Shown here: in pieces, positions 49,650 to 61,470 of the stretch | How positions within the stretch are numbered: the stretch's first letter is position 1 | How the letters are laid out: each line of letters begins with the position of its first letter | Source: Combretum micranthum | Taxonomy: Eukaryota; Streptophyta; Magnoliopsida; Myrtales; Combretaceae | Assembly (NCBI GenBank): GCA_024138025.1 | Contig: JAMXBD010001090.1 | Location: 372,001 to 436,000, forward strand | DNA length: 64,000 bases | Reading direction: 5' to 3' | The notes under the pieces: generated by a model | Told to the model about the DNA's origin: nothing | Database searches by the model: none | What the model saw: only the letters and a program-made list of their open reading frames with translations | Made by a program: the position numbers and the translations under genes

Positions 49650-50535
49650 TAGGGGTAGGAAAAAAAACCCAACCAAACAGAACCAATTCGTAACCAAACC
49701 AATCTAAATCGAAAATATGATTTTTTTTAATGGTTTGGTTTAAAAATTTTCCAATTCTAACCAATTCGTAAATTTATGATTTGGTTTGAAAGGTAAACCA
49801 AACCAATCCGTAAAACTAAACCAAACCATTTTCGAAAAATATAATAATATTTTACTATATGTTCATGTGATTTCATTCGATATTTATTATTTGGTGAATA
49901 TTGATTAAAATCAACTTGTTCATTTTTTATTTTTTTAGGCTCATGATATGTTTTTTTGTTAATGATAAACTATTTTTTTTAATAGCTTTTAACTTTATAA
50001 AGTATGAAATTTTTTTTCAGTTATAAAATATTATTATGTATTAATTGTTTAATATATTTTGTTAGTGGATCATTTTATTCATTAGTGAACTTTATCGATA
50101 GATGATTTTTTAATTTAGTTAAATTTATTGGTAGATAATTGACTTGATGGTTCTATTAAAAATTATAAATCATGACTTACTATGTATTAGTTGGTGAATG
50201 TATTTTATTAGTGGATAACTGATTTTATAGAGAACTATAGATTAAAAGTATGATGAATTTATAGAGTCGTGGTTTATAATATAAACTTTGTAAAATGATA
50301 TAAATATTTAAGTATCTACACAAATGTAAAAAAAACTAGAACAAAGAAAATTTTTAGTTAGAATTTTGATTTAAGTTGTAATCCAAACTAAACCAAACCG
50401 TTATTTAATGGCTAAAAAAATTTCTAATCCGAACCATAATAGTTTGGTTTGGGATGGAATAAAAACCAAATCATAAATTATGGTTTGGTTTGGTTTTAGG
50501 AAAAACGAAACCAACCCGATCCATACCTACTCCTA
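49650..50535. mobile_element. hAT-type non-autonomous element in LTR copy 4
   Basis: The termini TAGGGGTAGG (49650) and CCTACTCCTA (50526-50535) are inverted repeats with one mismatch. They are flanked by an 8-bp duplication CATGATAC/TATGATAC (49642-49649, 50536-50543) with one difference, as expected for hAT transposition. Subterminal regions carry many AAACCAAACC / GGTTTGGTTT copies in both orientations, the usual transposase-binding design. No transposase frame is present in 886 bp. Copy 1 lacks it at the matching site, confirming an insertion. Confidence 0.87.
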
Positions 50536-51950
50536 TATGATACTAATAAGTATATGACAAACTATTATTATAATTTATAATAATGGTATTAATGATATCA
50601 AAAGTATATTGTAACTAACATATATGTTTTAGTAAAAATAAACAAGATTATTTTGTTATATGATAAATAATAATACCATCCTTGATCCACATATCAAAAC
50701 AATTTTCATAAGTTAACAATATTAATCATATTAGACCATAATTATTTTAGTACTAATATTACTGTAATCGTAATAACTTATCAACTTGTAACAATGCTGT
50801 ATGATTCTTATCCAACATTGTAAATGCGTTAAGTATCATTATAATTTAATAATAATCGTAATAGTATATACATAATCATAATATCAATACAACTTATAAT
50901 AAAACAAGACCCTAAGACTAATTACCTAAGAAAACTTACAATTATTGGCATGAACTACGTGTCTTACAAATCTTTGGTCCAACAAATACTATATCAAGAT
51001 AATTATAATAGAAAATATGCAAACAAGCAAAACCAATAACAATATTAATTAAATAATGTTGACCGATATCATACTAAAAAAATTAATTAGAAAATTAGTG
51101 AAATAAATTGAACATGTCAAAGACATCAAATGAATTAGATAAAGTTTGAAACCTTAAAGAAAAACATATCATCATCACAACGATCCAATAGCTCAAGCAA
51201 TTCAAAAACCTTATGCTAAATAATTCATCCATTTGATTTCTAACATACAAATCGATGTAGTACATTCAAATAATATGTATTGATAAAATAATAAGGAATA
51301 ATTTTCTATAATTGAAAACTCCTAAAATTTTATGGTAATCTTATAAGTAAAACCTTAGACTAAAAAACGGAATCGAAATCCTAAAAGTCAAGCCGAGTCA
51401 ACTGTGAATCTTAGAAAATCCAGACTCGATCGGATAGCTTTTAAAACCATAAAATAATAATTAATTAGGAAAATATTATGCATTTAAATTATGAATCATA
51501 TATATAGTATAAATCCTAAAAAGATCAGAGTTTCCAAAAATTCAATCGTTTTGGACCTTTACGGGATCAGTTTCCATATGCAACCACAACATGCAAAACA
51601 AGATAAAATTTTCCAACAATCAAATTATACTTGAAAAATATTTAGATATTCATTAAACATCATATAGAAATTTTTCAAGTCATAAAAACGTCAGATATAG
51701 CTTATATACCCATATGTTATCTCTACCAATAACTTATCTTATATTTTACTACTATCCATTACTATTTGCTTTATTTGCTGCCATTACTTATTGCCATATT
51801 TTTTCCTTATAATTTACTCCTATTTTTTACACACCATCCTATTTACTACTTTTACAAGTTAACTCATTGCAAGTCAAATTTATCATTTATCATTTGATTT
51901 TTGTCTTTTTTCTCTTCTTTCCCCATCGTCATTCGCGTTTGGTGCTGTCC

Positions 51951-52250
51951 TTGCTGCAGCCAACTTTTCTTTTATTTTTTTTACACACAAAAACTCACCA
52001 AATCTCCTCTATAAATACCTATACTCATTCACACTTCTTACATTTTGCATCTCCTTACAAATTTCTCTCTTTTCTCTCTTTCATTTCTCCTTGGGTACAC
52101 AAACATTGCTGCCCCCTTCCTTTTCTTTTTCTTTTTAATTTATTTTTCACACAAAAATCACCATTTTTATATCTATGAATACCCATTATCTTTACACCTT
52201 CTTACACTTTACAACTCCCATCAAATTTCTCTCTTTTATATCTTTTCTTC
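51951..52250 (+). promoter_or_regulatory. Duplicated core promoter in LTR copy 4
   Basis: Two units (51951-52105 and 52106-52250) start TTGCTGC, continue with ACACAAAAA..TCACC, a TATA-like box, CATTC/TTACACCTTCTTACA.. and AATTTCTCTCTTTT. A third start (TTGCTGCTAG) follows at 52251. Box 1 is TCTATAAATACC (52008-52019); box 2 is TCTATGAATACC (52172-52183), changed in the core. The other A copies appear to have one unit. The two overlapping open frames here (51867-52260) are pyrimidine-tract artefacts. Confidence 0.75.
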
Positions 52251-54339
52251 TTGCTGCTAGTTCCTTTGCTACTATTTTTTTTTTTCAACTCAAACACATT
52301 CTTTGATTCATCTTTTTAAAGAAAACATATTCCCCATACATCCTTAGTTAATATTAGGTGTTGTTTCATGCATTATCCATGGATCATGTTGATTTTGAGT
52401 TTATATGGTTATGTTCTTGTTATCTAATCTAACTATATATATGTATAAATATAGTTATGTACATATTTATATCAATATGAGCATATTGCTCACTAACTTA
52501 AAATTTATTTCATGTTTATATTTATTTTCATGTTCTTAATATATATTTGAGACTTGTCCTTAATCTAAGTCTCAGACTTGTCCTTAATTAAGTCAAAACA
52601 AAAAAGGGACTTATCCATAATCTAAGTCTTGGGAATGCCTTGTTTGAAATTTCTGAGGCTTCTATTAAATTTGTTTTGCTCTTAATTTTTTTGTTATCTA
52701 AGAAAACTTATCCATTTTTAAGTCCCGGAGAGCCTTGACATAAATCTAAGACTCCTAAGCTTTTATTTTATTTATGAGACTGGAAATATTTCGAGTCTCA
52801 GGAAGCCTTGAAAAATATCTAACACTTCCATGTTTGTCTTTCTTTATGTTTTTCTTATTTTATGGAGACTGGAAATTATTCAAGTCTTGAGAAAGTCTTG
52901 AAAATAAGCTAAGACTTCCATAATTTTATTTTGATATTTTTCATACTTTGATTTTATATCATTTAATTTTTTTTCCTATGAAGTTATGTTGATGATTTTG
53001 TTCTTGGCATAATAGCTATATTTTGTTACTCATGTATGTACATGATCATAGGTGGTGTTGTCATGACAAAGTTTCAAAGATATGAAACGTGGAAATTCTT
53101 TAATCATTAAATTAACCTTCAAGACCTTTAATTCAACACTTAGGAAAATTGTTCATTAGGAATGAGAGAATAAAAATAGGCACTCAACTAAACTTTTAAA
53201 ATATCAAATGAAGATTTTCCTAAACTACAAGTGTTGATAATTCTTTGCTACGAAAATATAGTCTATGAACTTACCCATAAGATATGTGCAAGTTTTTATT
53301 TCCAAGAAAAATATAAGCTTAAGACAAGTCCTTTACATAATTCTTTTAAGTAATAAAAGCTAAAACATCTCAAGGAAGTTTTCACTTTGAATATATTCCA
53401 CCCATAAATACAAAGAAGCTAATGTTTTATAAATTAATTAGTTATGAAGATTAATGTGATCATAAAATATCCATAAATTTAAAATAAATACCATGGTTTT
53501 CTTTAGTTGAGCTTTATACCTACAACATCTAAAAAATTTAAATTTTGGCAAGAACCAAACTTAAAAAAATATAAAGTAATTACACTTAGAATAATATGAC
53601 AAAAATAAGTAAAGCCACGTCTCACCAAATAAGTGATAAATAAATTTTTGGAATCAACATGAGACCCTTAAAGCTTCAAAATAAATTTTGAACCATGGCT
53701 TTTGATACATGTCTACAAATTTAGGAAAATGAATTATGTCACAAATCAAAAGATAATTTTTCATAAAGCATAACATCTCTACTTTTCATAAAGATTTTTC
53801 TTTACAAAATTATTAATTTTGGAACAACATCACTAGGATCATACATATAATATGAGTTATCATCCATATTAAATATTTTTCAAAGGTAATAATGTTTTGT
53901 GTTTACTAAGAAAGTGTTCAAGTGAAATAAAACTTTGAAAAACAAGAAAAATAAGGGCTGGAACATGTATGATACAATCTGTACCTATATAGCACGACCC
54001 TCAAATGACCTTAAAAATTAAAATTAACCTTAGAAATAGATAGATCTTTTCGAGTAGGTAAAAAACGACTACTCATATGCGAAATTCCAAGTTAAAATGA
54101 GTAAGTTATGACCATTTTAAGTTGGAACTTCTATAACCGGGAAAAATAACGCAAATAGAGTAAATAGAGCTAAATATTTAAGTAGAATCAATATGAAATA
54201 CTCATTTTGGATATTTTTTTTGTTTACGTAATGAGAAATTCAACGTACCTTTCCCTAAGGACCAATTTGACTAAGGATTACACTAAGGACGAGTGAGTTT
54301 ATTTTCTTAATTTTTGTAGTTATGTTTTGCTTGTAGTAT

Positions 54340-55827
54340 TGATAAGTGCTACAACACCCTTATTTCTAAGATGATTTTGGGCTCATTTAGTTGTTATTCT
54401 AAGTAGAAATCATCTAGAGATAGCTCTTAGTTGCTTGATTTGTCAATTTCAAGCTCTCCACAAAGAAACAAATCAAATGCAACAAGAATGGAGCTAAATA
54501 GCCTTGTTTGGAAGGATTTAAAACACCAAACAACCCTCTAAATAGCCTGTTTTAGAGACCATTTGATATAGGGAGCAATCGGAATATACAACGGGCATCC
54601 ATACAGGGCTGTATGTAAGGATGTATGTTAAAATTTCAATTCCACCAGGTGCAACGACCCCCCCTACTGGGCGGTTTAGAGGGGCGTTTGTAACCATTTT
54701 TCAATTCCAGCAAGTGCAACAGCCTCTTCCATACCCCATTTGGACCACCGTTTTAGATAGTGCATCCTCTCTTTGCTTTTTTTTTTTTTTTTGAAATTTT
54801 GGTGACCCATAGAGATACCCTTGGAGAGAGAAAAAAGGGTAGTTAGTGGAGTATTCTTTCAGATATACTTCATTTTATACACATTTTCTCTAGGTTTTTG
54901 AGAAATTTTGGCTCAAGACAAGTCGCGAAGAATACAAGTGAAGATCAAATCCGGATTGTGGATCCATTTTCATCACAATTGAGCTTCAATTTTTAGGGTT
55001 GCACTCATGAATTCAACTTTTTCTTTTGAATTGCATTTGTTCCCTATTACTTCTAGGGAAGAGTAGATCCTAGATCTAGATCTTGTTTAGATTTTAATTT
55101 TCATCATGTGTTGAGGTTCTGATTTAACATAATCCAATTGATGTTCTTATATTCAAATTGCATGTTCTTAATTGGTTTCTTAAATTTGTATTTTTGGAAT
55201 GTGAATTTATGTTTAATTTTCATTTAAGTCAATTGAGAAATTACTTTTTATGAACAGATCTATGCAAGTTGATGAGATTCAATTGTAAATCTAGAGATAG
55301 ATTACAAGGATCTTCCATATTTCTCTGTTTTCTTTGAGTTCAAGTGCTTCATGTAATTTTAGGTTGTTATTGATTAAGGAGAAATCTTAATTAATCAATC
55401 TAAGGTTAGATAAATTGATAGATTGGAGAGGATCGTCAGTTTGTTTGAGGAACTCAATGGTGTAAGAACTCAATTCGGATAATCTTTAGTGTTCTATGAT
55501 TCACATGATGAAATTAGATGAAGAACAAGATCTAGGTCGTTTTAGTCATTAATTTTCTAATCTTGCTTGTTGTTTGGAGTGATCTTGTTATTAGTTTATT
55601 AGATTGGTAAGTTCCTTAGTTGCTAGAAATAATCAATCAATCTTTCTCTTGATTGCTAAATAGTGAAATTTAGAGTGATTACTAGTACTTATTCCTTTCT
55701 CATGGACGACCCCGATTTGAGCACTATATTATGATTCGATAGGTTCGCTGCTTATTTCGCTTCAAAGTAGATTTAAGAAAGGGCTTTTATAAATTTAAAC
55801 TACGATTTGCAAGGAGAATATCCATCA
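54340..55827 (+). repeat. Athila 5' LTR
   Basis: It begins TGATAAGTGCTACAACACCC and ends GAGAATATCCATCA, 1488 bp, followed directly by AAGTTTTGGTGTCGTTGC. It has a long T run (54778-54792) and the 'GACGACCCCGATTTGAGCAC' block near its 3' end (55706), both usual in this group. Boundaries rest on the TG..CA ends and the primer site because the partner LTR is outside the window. Confidence 0.8.
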
Positions 55828-55831
55828 AAGT

Positions 55832-55854
55832 TTTGGTGTCGTTGCTTATGGGGA
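55832..55854 (+). promoter_or_regulatory. Primer-binding site, tRNA-Asp type
   Basis: TTTGGTGTCGTTGCTTATGG matches, with changes, the TTTGGCGCCGTTGCCGGGGA form typical of Athila elements. The two CG-to-TG or CA type changes are consistent with methylation-driven decay. Confidence 0.8.
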
Positions 55855-56179
55855 TAGGAATAATATTAGGAAAGCTTTAGATCTGTTAGTTTAGCTATTT
55901 GTTTTATTTTTCTTTTGAGATACTTGTTCTTGCTACAAGTGTGGGTTTTAATAGTGTTTAATCTTTTGTGTACAGTGTATAGTCAGGAATCGGGGAAAGA
56001 AACCCATATAATTCAATCTCGAACCAGAACGAATCATTCTGAAATATAGAAAGAAAGTTAAAGAATCAAACTCATCATCCCCTGACATTCAAGAGAGTTC
56101 TCCTTCGACAGTGAACATGGTGATCCAAATGACAATCAATATCGCAAATTCACTAAGACAACTTCAATTTCAACCCAGC

Positions 56180-57560
56180 GGCACCACGGACTAACTCAGA
56201 TTTTGCAAGTCTGACTATGACAGGGGAAAACTCAAGTATTATTCATCCTTGTGTTGAGCTAAATAACTTCGAGTTGAAACCGATGGTGATACAAATGGTA
56301 TAACAATATGAACAATTTGATGGGCTTCAAGATGAAGGCCCAAACACTCATATCCAAGCTTTTCTGGAAATCTGTAACACATTTAAATTTAATGGAGTAA
56401 GTGATGACGTGGTTCATCTCTGAATTTTTCCATTTTCCTTGAGAGGAAAGGCGAAACAGTGGTTACATTCCTTGCCTATAAATTCTATCACCACATGGTA
56501 GGAACTTATCAAGAAGTTTTTGGACAAATTCTTTCCTCCATCAAAAACAGCAAAATTTTGGGCCAAGATTCAATCATATCATCAGATGGACATGGAAACT
56601 TTATACGAAACTTGGAAGAGATTTAAGGAATCTATGCGACGGTGTCTACACCATGGTATCCTCGAGTGATTGCAAATCCAAAATTTCTACAATGGACTTA
56701 ATTATCAAACAAGGCAAATGATAGATGCTACACCTGGTGGAACCCTAAATCACAAGATGCCCGAAGAAAGTTTGAAACTATTTGATGATATGGCCACAAA
56801 CAATTATGAATGGTCACATACAAGAAATCAGGATAAGAAGCATGCTGGTATGTTAGATGTAGATGTTGCCACATCAATTATGTCAAAGGTTGAAGCTCCT
56901 CGAAAAATTGATGGCTTGACAATTTCCCAAAAACAACAGCTTGCTTTTGTGGAACCAACCATTGGAGAGGAAATATGTAATGAATAAGTAGATTATTTAG
57001 GTAATCCCATTTAGGCTCAAAATAATAAATATAGCAGCACTTATAACCCGAGATGGCGAAATCACCCAAATTTTCCTAGAGCAATAATTACAACAACATG
57101 CAGAGGGATAATCCTAATCCTTCTCCACCGGGTTATCCACAGCCACAAGTTCAAAACTCCAATTCTCAAATTGAAAATTTGATGATGAAATTTATAAAGG
57201 ATTTGGATGAGAGGCAAATTCTCTGGATTTAATCTTGAAGAGTCAAGAGACCACTTTAAGAAATAATGGAGCTTCAATTCATAATCTGGAAACTTAAGTG
57301 GATCAGTTGGTTAAAATGCTGTCTAAAAGGCAACCCAGTTCTCTTTCAAGTAATATCGAAATTAATCCAAGAGAGCAAGTTAAAGCAATCGCATTGAGAT
57401 GTTGAAGGGAGTTGCAATCAGAGCATCAACAGAAGTAGGAAAATGACAAAAATCAGAAATCTCCAGCAGCTAAAACAGAGCAAAAAAAGGTAGAAATTAT
57501 AAAGGGTTCATCACCACTAGTAGTAAAGGAATATCAACCCGAATTCCTTATCCTTCTTGT
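56180..57560 (+). pseudogene. Athila gag remnant
   Basis: The translated core (about 56290-56850) contains the retrotransposon gag domain: a PFSLRGKAKQWL-type segment (about 56435), FLDKFFPPSKTAKF (about 56520), ETWKRFKESMRRC (about 56610) and IQNFYNGLNYQTRQMIDATPGG (56670-56735). Gag forms the cytoplasmic particle that packages element RNA. Stops interrupt it near 56420, 56500 and 56668. The last intact frame is 56670-56987. Further downstream the sequence is decayed, with SSSPP-like low-complexity parts. It is not functional. Confidence 0.85.
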
Positions 57561-57736
57561 TTGAATCAGACAAAAGACAAGGAACAATTCGGTAAATTCC
57601 TTAATTTGTTTAAACAATTGCATATCAATATTCCTTTTGTTGAAGCTTTGTCTCAAATGCAAAAGTATGCTAAATTTTTAAAAGAGCTATTGTCTAACAA
57701 GAGGAAGTTAGAGGATATTTCTATTGTGAAGTTGGA

Positions 57737-58387
57737 GTGGGCTGCTCATCTATTATTTTGAATAAAATTCCTCCAAAATTGAAAGATCCTGGTAGCTTTA
57801 TTGTACCATGTGTGATCGGTGATATAACTATTGAAAGAGCATTGGTTGATTTGGGAGTGAGCATCAACTTGTTGCCATATTCTTTTTTCAAAAAATTGGG
57901 ACTTGCTGAACCAAAGCCTACAAGAATGAGCCTCTAGCTTGCTGATAGATCAGTGAAAATTCCTAAGGGAATCATTGAAGATGTGTTGGTAAGGGTAGGA
58001 AATTTTGTTTATCCTGTTGATTTTGTCATTCTTGATGTAAATGATGATAGAAATATCCCTTTGGTCTTGGGAGGCGTTTTTCTAGCAATGGCTAGAGCTT
58101 TGATTAATGTAGAAGGTGGAAGACTCACTTTGAGAGTAGGCGATGAAGAATTAGTAGTAAAGCTTTCTTCCATTTTGAAACAACCAATGAATGGCGATGA
58201 TTCTTGCTATGCCATCGATATTGTTGATTTTTCTGTAGGTGATCCTTTGGATGAATTTTTTTGTAAAGATGACTTGGCATTGAGTTCAGTTCATGGCAAA
58301 GAAAGTAGTGAGATGAATTCAGAGGTTATAGCGGTGATAGAAAAGCTTGATTCTGCTAAAGAATTTACGCCTCGAGTGGGATTTTAA
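57737..58387 (+). pseudogene. Athila protease (retropepsin-like) region
   Basis: Two open stretches, 57737-57937 and 57953-58387, are in one domain separated by an in-frame stop near 57935. The first has IERALVDLGVSINLLPYSFF, the aspartic-protease-like active site with its Asp at about 57850. The second has FVILDVNDDRNIPLVLGGVF and RALINVEGGRLTLRVG, typical of the flap and C-terminal half. Retropepsin cuts the gag-pol polyprotein. In this family the usual motif is D-L-G-A-S; here Ala is Val. Confidence 0.88.
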
Positions 58388-58619
58388 GAATTGAAAAATG
58401 AGGGAGAGACGAGATTAAAAAGTTCTATTGAAGAACCACAGGAGTTAAAGCTTAAAAAACTTCTAAATTACCTGGAATATGCATTTCTAGCTAACAATTC
58501 AAAGCTTCCTCATAGCTTCAGATTTATCGAATGAGCAAAAACAACAACTCCTTATTGTTCTTAAAAAGCATAAGAAGGCTCTAGCATGGAAAATCTATGA
58601 TATAAAAAGTATCAATTCT

Positions 58620-59470
58620 TCGTTTTGTACTCATAGAATTTTACTTGAAGGAGGCTTCAAGCCTGTGGTACAAACTCAATGAAGATTGAACCTGAATGTG
58701 AAAGAGGTGGTAAAAAAAAAGTGATTGAGCTTTTGGATGTTGGTTTAATTTAGCCAATTTTGATAGCTTTTGGGTTAGCCCGACCAAGCTGTGCCAAAGA
58801 AAGGTGGCATGATTGTGGTTCAAAATGAAGGAAATGAGTTGATCCTAATGAGAACAGTATCAGGATAGCGAGTATATATAGACTATAGAAGATTGAATGA
58901 AGCCACTCGCAAGGACCATTTCCCGCTTCCCTTCATTAATTAAATGCTGGAGCGACTTCCAAGCCATTTATTTTATTGCTATCTGGATGGCATCTCAGGT
59001 TATTTTCAGATACCGATTGCTCTGGAGGATCAAGAAAAAAGCAACATTCACTTGTCCCTATGGCACCTATGCCTATAAGAGGATGCCCTTCGGGCTTTGT
59101 AATGCACTAGCCACCTTCCAATGGTGTATATTGGCCATATTTCATGATTTGGTGGAGAATATCAAGGAAGTTTTCATGGACGATTTTCTGTTTTTGATGA
59201 TTCATTTAGAGATTGCCTTGAAAATCTCGAAAAGGTTTTGATTCGTTGTGAGCAAACTAATTTAGTGCTTAATTGGGAGAAATGCCACTTCATGTGTAAG
59301 GAGGGTATAGTTCTCGGACATAAAGTTTCTCATAAGGGGATAGAAGTGGATCAAGCAAAATTTGAAATCATTACTAACCTTCCCCCTCCATCATCAATTA
59401 AGGCAGTTCGTAGTTTCCTTCATCATGCAGGTTTTTACAAGAGGTTTATCAAGGATTTTTCCTAGATAAC
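58620..59470 (+). pseudogene. Athila reverse transcriptase region
   Basis: Motifs include FTCPYGTYAYKRMPFGLCNA (about 59048-59107) and the catalytic box EVFMDDFLF (59169-59195), with the two Asp residues kept, then LNWEKCHFMCKEGIVLGHKVS (59269-59333) and PPPSSIKAVRSFLHHAGFYKRF (about 59386-59450). The N-terminal part (58620-58900) is broken by several stops, and there is a frame change near 59240. It copies element RNA into DNA when intact. This copy is dead. Confidence 0.92.
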
Positions 59471-59559
59471 CCGACATTTGATAAGGCTATTGGGGAAATA
59501 TGTGCATTTTGAGTTTAGCCAAGATTGTCTTGATGCTTTCAACATTCTTAAGGAGAAGC

Positions 59560-59960
59560 TCACTAAGGCACTCATCATGATAGCCCCTGATTGGAGTTTA
59601 CCTTTCGAATTAATGTGTGACACGAGCGATTTTGCTATTGGGGTACTTTTGGGTTAATGAAAGGAAAAACATTTTCTACCCATCTATTATGTTAGTCGAA
59701 CTCTGAATAGTGCTCAAGAGAATTACACTACCACTGAGAAGGAGTTATTGGCTTTGGTGTTTGTTTTCGATAAATTCCAATCTTACCTGGTTCTATCTAA
59801 GGTAATTGTTTATATTGACCACTCCACTCTTAAATTCCTTTTGACTAAAATGGATGTAAAGCTACGTCTTATTTGCTGGATCCTCCTTCTCTAAGAGTTT
59901 AGTTTGAGAGTGAAGACAAAAAGGGATTAGAGAATCTCATAGTTGACCATTTGTCTCGTT
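59560..59960 (+). pseudogene. Athila RNase H region
   Basis: The frame reads LPFELMCDTSDFAIGVLLG (about 59597-59655), then YYVSRTLNSAQENYTTTEKE (about 59690-59750), LLALVFVFDKF and VIVYIDHSTLKFLL. These carry the Asp and Glu residues of the gypsy RNase H core. Stops occur at about 59654 and 59892. RNase H degrades the RNA strand after reverse transcription. Confidence 0.88.
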
Positions 59961-60234
59961 TGGAGAATCCTAACTTAGATGAATTGAAGGAAGAAGATAT
60001 AAATAATGAATTTCCTGTGGAACGATTGTATACAATAAATGAAGTACACAATTCTAGCATTCCTTGGTTTGCAAATTTTGCAAATTATCTTGCTGCTAAA
60101 GTCCTTCCCCAAGATATGACTTCCCATGAAAAGAAGATATTCTTTTCTAAGTTGAAGTATTATTTTTGGGAGGACCTATTTCTTTTTCGTGTGTGTGCAG
60201 ATCAGATGATTCAACGATGCGTGTCTCATTCCAA

Positions 60235-61330
60235 AGGTTGAGATATCTTTCAAGCATGTCATTTCGATCCTATAGGAGGTCATTACAATGCAAATTAGAT
60301 AGCTCATAAGGTTTTAAAGGTTGGATTCCATTGGCCTACTATCTTTAAGGATGCTCATCAATTTGTTAATATGTGTGACAAATGTCAATGATTTGGGAAC
60401 ATTTCTCGACATGATGAGATGTCCCAGAATTATATTCTGGAATGTGAAGTCTTTGAAGTTTGGGGCATCGACTTCATAGGACCATTCCCAACTTCTTTTG
60501 GAAACAAATATATATTGGTGGCAGTGGATTATATTCCGAAGTGGGTAAAAGCTCAAGCATTAACCACCAATGATGCTCGGGTAGCCACTAAGTTCCTCAA
60601 AAGGATATTCTCAAGATTAGGAATTCCAACGGCCATTATAAGCGATAGGGGAACACATTTTAGCAACCATCAGCTGGAGAAAGTGTTGAAAAGATATGGG
60701 GTAACTCATAGGATTGAAACACCATATCACCCCCAAACTAACGGGCAAGTTGAAGTTTCAAATCGAGACTTGAAAATGATATTAGAGAAATCAGTAGAGC
60801 ATAACAGGAAGGATTAGGCACAAAAACTTGATGATGCATTATGGGCATATAGGACTGCCTATAAGACACCAGGTTACCACACGATACCGTCTTGTTTATG
60901 GAAAAGCTCACCACTTACCGGTAGAAATATAATACAAGGCTTATTGGGCCATAAAACAAGTCAATTTTGACTTAGAATCCTCCAGTTTGAGAAAGAAGCT
61001 TCAAATTAATGAAGTCGATGAGTGGAGAAGGATCGCTTATGAAAACATGCAAATTTACAAGGAGAGAACATAGCTATACCATGAAAAGCGAATCCATCAT
61101 CCAAAACAGTTTAAGGAAGGTGACCAAGTGCTTTTGTTTAATTTCCAATTAAGGCTTTTTCCGAGAAAATTGAAATCATAATGATCCAAACCTTTCCTAG
61201 TAAAACAAGTTTTTCCACATGGGGCTATTGAATTGGAGCACCCTAAGAAAGGAATTTTTAAAGTAAATGGTCAGCGCTTAAAGCTTTACTTGAGAACTAA
61301 ATCTGAACAGGAAGGCTGTGAGGAGTTTTG
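60235..61330 (+). pseudogene. Athila integrase region
   Basis: The zinc-binding HHCC part (about 60255-60390) ends in CDKCQ. The rve core (60419-60817) shows the catalytic triad: Asp in GIDFIGPF (about 60465), Asp in ISDRGTHF (about 60640) and Glu in NGQVEVSNR (about 60745). Downstream 'ALWAYRTAYKTP' (about 60838) and a GPY-like tail (about 61120-61290) are present but broken by stops, for example after EHNRKD at 60816. Integrase inserts the element's DNA into the chromosome. Confidence 0.92.
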
Positions 61331-61394
61331 TTTCTATTCACCAAAGTTTTGATCAAGTAATGAGAAGTTTGTCGAGCTAACGACATTAAACAAA

Positions 61395-61470
61395 AGCACG
61401 TCTTGGGAGGCAACCCAAGCTTAACCTCTAACATCTCTTTTGTTCTTTTGTTTTATTGCAGGAAGAATGA
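61395..61470 (+). promoter_or_regulatory. Post-integrase hairpin and splice-acceptor-like site
   Basis: CTTGGGAGGCAACCCAAGC (61403-61421) is a perfect stem-loop conserved after integrase in Athila-type elements. It is followed by a pyrimidine-rich stretch and TTTTATTGCAG (ending about 61461), which could serve as a 3' splice site for an mRNA of the third ORF. The 61403-61924 open frame spans this site and is not a convincing protein. Confidence 0.5.

Larger units (their letters stand above)
48954..54339 (+). mobile_element. Family A LTR copy 4 (long-5' form, 3' end cut)
   Basis: It starts TGTAAACTCTTTAATTTTGC and is collinear with copy 1 over the extra 5' region (48954 to about 51290), then with all A copies: 'CGGAATCGAAATCCTAAAAG' (51369), promoter, the 'GACTTGTCC..AAGTC' block (52550-52920), 'GAGTAAGTTATGACCATTTT' (54098) and 'GACGAGTGAGTTTATTTTC' (54289). 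It is interrupted by an 886-bp hAT-type element at 49650 and truncated at 54339 by the Athila 5' LTR, so its conserved 3' end would lie beyond the window. Confidence 0.8.

Noticed and set aside
51867..52260. Two overlapping hydrophobic open frames
   Set aside because: They come from pyrimidine-rich LTR promoter DNA, which reads as Phe, Leu and Ser. The frames cross a tandem duplication and a TATA box.
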